A stretch of DNA of 37,575 nt, taken from Pseudomonadota bacterium. Lineage in GTDB: Bacteria; Pseudomonadota; Gammaproteobacteria; Burkholderiales; Burkholderiaceae_C. The position numbers and the translations under genes are program-made. Below are positions 36,438 to 37,575 of this stretch, in pieces. Below the pieces are notes generated by a model. The model was not told the origin of the DNA. It saw only the letters and a program-made list of their open reading frames with translations, and did not search any database. Each line of letters opens with the position of its first letter. Position 1 is the stretch's first letter. The DNA lies in NCBI GenBank assembly GCA_018240325.1, contig JAFEFZ010000112.1:1-37575 (forward strand), given 5' to 3'.

Positions 36438-36829
36438 AGCCGGGCGGCACAGGCGTTGCGCGCGGCGCGGCCTGGCGCTGCCTGGGGTGGCTCCTGGCGG
36501 CCGGGGCGGCCTCTTCGGCCGGCAGAGTGTTGCCCGGCGCCAACATCCAGGATCGGGTTGCCGCCGTCCTGCAAGGCCGGTCGCGTGGGATCGGTGCGGT
36601 CGAACCGCGCAAACCGTTGGCTGGCGCGGCTTTGCCGGCGGTGCCGATACCGGCGTCCGGTGCGCGGGTCAACCCCTAGGTGAAGATCCGTAGCCGGTCG
36701 GTCATCGATGCGTCGGGAAAATTTGGCGACGTGTTGTCGCGATCCCGCAACAGCGGCTTGTGCAGAGGCCGAAGTTGCCGCGGCACGCAGCACGCGGAGC
36801 CCAATACCCCGTCATAAGGAGCTGTTCCG
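36438..36829. other. Intergenic region between the ABC operon and the last receptor
   Basis: This 392-base stretch shows no convincing gene. It contains the small inverted repeat GCGAC / GTCGC with a 5-base centre (36727-36741), just after a locally AT-rich GGGAAAATTTGG that could belong to a promoter of the receptor gene. No terminator with a T-run is visible after the ATPase gene. Confidence 0.5.
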
Positions 36830-37575
36830 ATGCCTCACGATCAAACCAGACTCAGCCGCAGCCTGATGCTCGCGTTCGGCGGCGGCATGGCGCTGGCCGC
36901 GACCCTGCCGGCGCAGGCGCAGCAGGTCGTGATCACCGGGTCCTCGATCAAGCAGATCGAGGGGGCCGGGGCGTTGCCCGTGCTGACGCTGAACCGCGCC
37001 GACATCGAGCGCACCGGCGTGCAGACGGTCGAGCAGTTGCTGCAGACGATCTCGGCGATGTCGTCGTCGGGGCAGACCCAGTTGTCGACCGCGGTCGGCA
37101 TCTCGACCTATGGCGAATCCAACGTGTCGTTGCGCGGCCTGGGTTCGGAGCGCACGCTGGTGCTGGTCAACGGCCAGCGGCTGGCGGCCTTCGCCGGCGG
37201 CGGCGGCTCGACCGTCAACGTCAACAACATCCCGCTGGCGGCGCTCGAGCGGGTCGAGGTGCTGAAGGACGGCGCGTCGGCGGTGTACGGCTCCGATGCG
37301 GTGGCCGGCGTCGTCAACTTCATCCTGCAGAAGAACTTCCAGGGCATCCAGGTGGGTGGCACCTATGGCACGCCCACCGCCAGCGGCGGCGGCCAGCAGT
37401 ACCAGGCCAACATCGTCGCCGGCATCGGCGACCTGACCAAGGACCGGTTCAACGTGACCGGCAGCCTGCAGTGGAACAAGAACCAGGATCTGCTGGGCAT
37501 CGACCGCGAGTTCTCGAAGACGGCCAACAAGCCGCCGTACTTCGAATCCGGCGCCACCGGCCAGGGCAACATCCA
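36830..37575 (+). CDS. TonB-dependent receptor, N-terminal part (runs off the window)
   Basis: The open frame continues past the end of the window, giving 248 complete codons. The ATG at 36830 follows AAGGAG (36816-36821) with 8-base spacing. The signal peptide ends near residue 30 (LPAQAQ), followed by a TonB-box-like QVVITGSSIK. The plug domain has NVSLRGLGSERTLVLVNGQR and LERVEVLKDGASAVYGSDAVAGVVNFIL, and the barrel begins after it. This resembles the Caulobacter/Xanthomonas-type large receptors often used for carbohydrates, peptides or siderophores. Substrate unknown; the adjacent peptide importer may be unrelated. Confidence 0.93.
   Translation, partial: MPHDQTRLSRSLMLAFGGGMALAATLPAQAQQVVITGSSIKQIEGAGALPVLTLNRADIERTGVQTVEQLLQTISAMSSSGQTQLSTAVGISTYGESNVSLRGLGSERTLVLVNGQRLAAFAGGGGSTVNVNNIPLAALERVEVLKDGASAVYGSDAVAGVVNFILQKNFQGIQVGGTYGTPTASGGGQQYQANIVAGIGDLTKDRFNVTGSLQWNKNQDLLGIDREFSKTANKPPYFESGATGQGNI

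Noticed and set aside
36380..36793. Minus-strand open frame of 137 codons in the last intergenic region
   Set aside because: It is low-complexity, lacks a ribosome site and recognisable domain, and overlaps the end of the ATPase gene.

Overview
The window is about 37.6 kb of very GC-rich DNA, dense with genes and with codons ending in G or C. Gene content and the protein sequences point to a betaproteobacterium of the order Burkholderiales, resembling the Rubrivivax/Leptothrix/Methylibium group. This placement is an inference from family resemblance; no rRNA marker is present. I saw no tRNA, rRNA, CRISPR array, insertion sequence or phage gene. Most of the window reads as ordinary chromosome.

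Layout. 1-176 is the end of a cystathionine beta-lyase-like gene. 317-2443 is a PQQ quinohemoprotein alcohol dehydrogenase split by an in-frame amber codon. 2444-3047 is a gene-free stretch with two related hairpin elements. 3048-5165 (minus) is a TonB-dependent receptor. 5278-6583 holds smpB divergent from ratA-rnfH, the rnfH end being locked tail-to-tail to a DUF4124 gene (6580-7113). 7222-11595 is guaB, an MFS exporter and guaA (GMP synthesis). 11809-13479 is a LysR regulator divergent from wrbA. 13523-16904 (minus) carries a small membrane protein, a PHA synthase and a patatin-like lipase. 16940-21630 carries a Rieske/FAD reductase, an ECF sigma factor, folE (broken by a second amber codon), a secreted helical protein and a divergent membrane c-type cytochrome. 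21710-23777 is an AhpD-like protein divergent from a DHA2 exporter. 23825-26761 (minus) is a compact run of PEP-mutase-like lyase, diguanylate cyclase and FMN reductase. 26909-28003 is a ChaA-type antiporter. 28168-36437 is a tightly overlapping operon: tadA, ldcA and a complete peptide ABC transporter. 36830 to the end is the start of a second TonB-dependent receptor, which runs off the window.

How the genes work together. guaB and guaA make GMP from IMP. smpB serves trans-translation, and the smpB/ratA/rnfH neighbourhood is a conserved proteobacterial arrangement. LdcA trims murein tetrapeptides and is coupled to a peptide importer, which suggests murein-peptide recycling. The 16-22 kb region looks like a redox or envelope-stress group headed by an ECF sigma factor.

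Most notable observations. (1) Two divergently oriented intergenic elements at 2595-2668 and 2749-2887 share conserved unpaired segments, while their stems differ by four compensatory double changes; this is the pattern of a structured RNA or hairpin element. (2) Two conserved enzyme genes each carry one premature TAG although at least six other genes here end in TAG. (3) A 34-base hairpin repeat lies directly after two unrelated stop codons, and in one case overlaps the start of the next gene.
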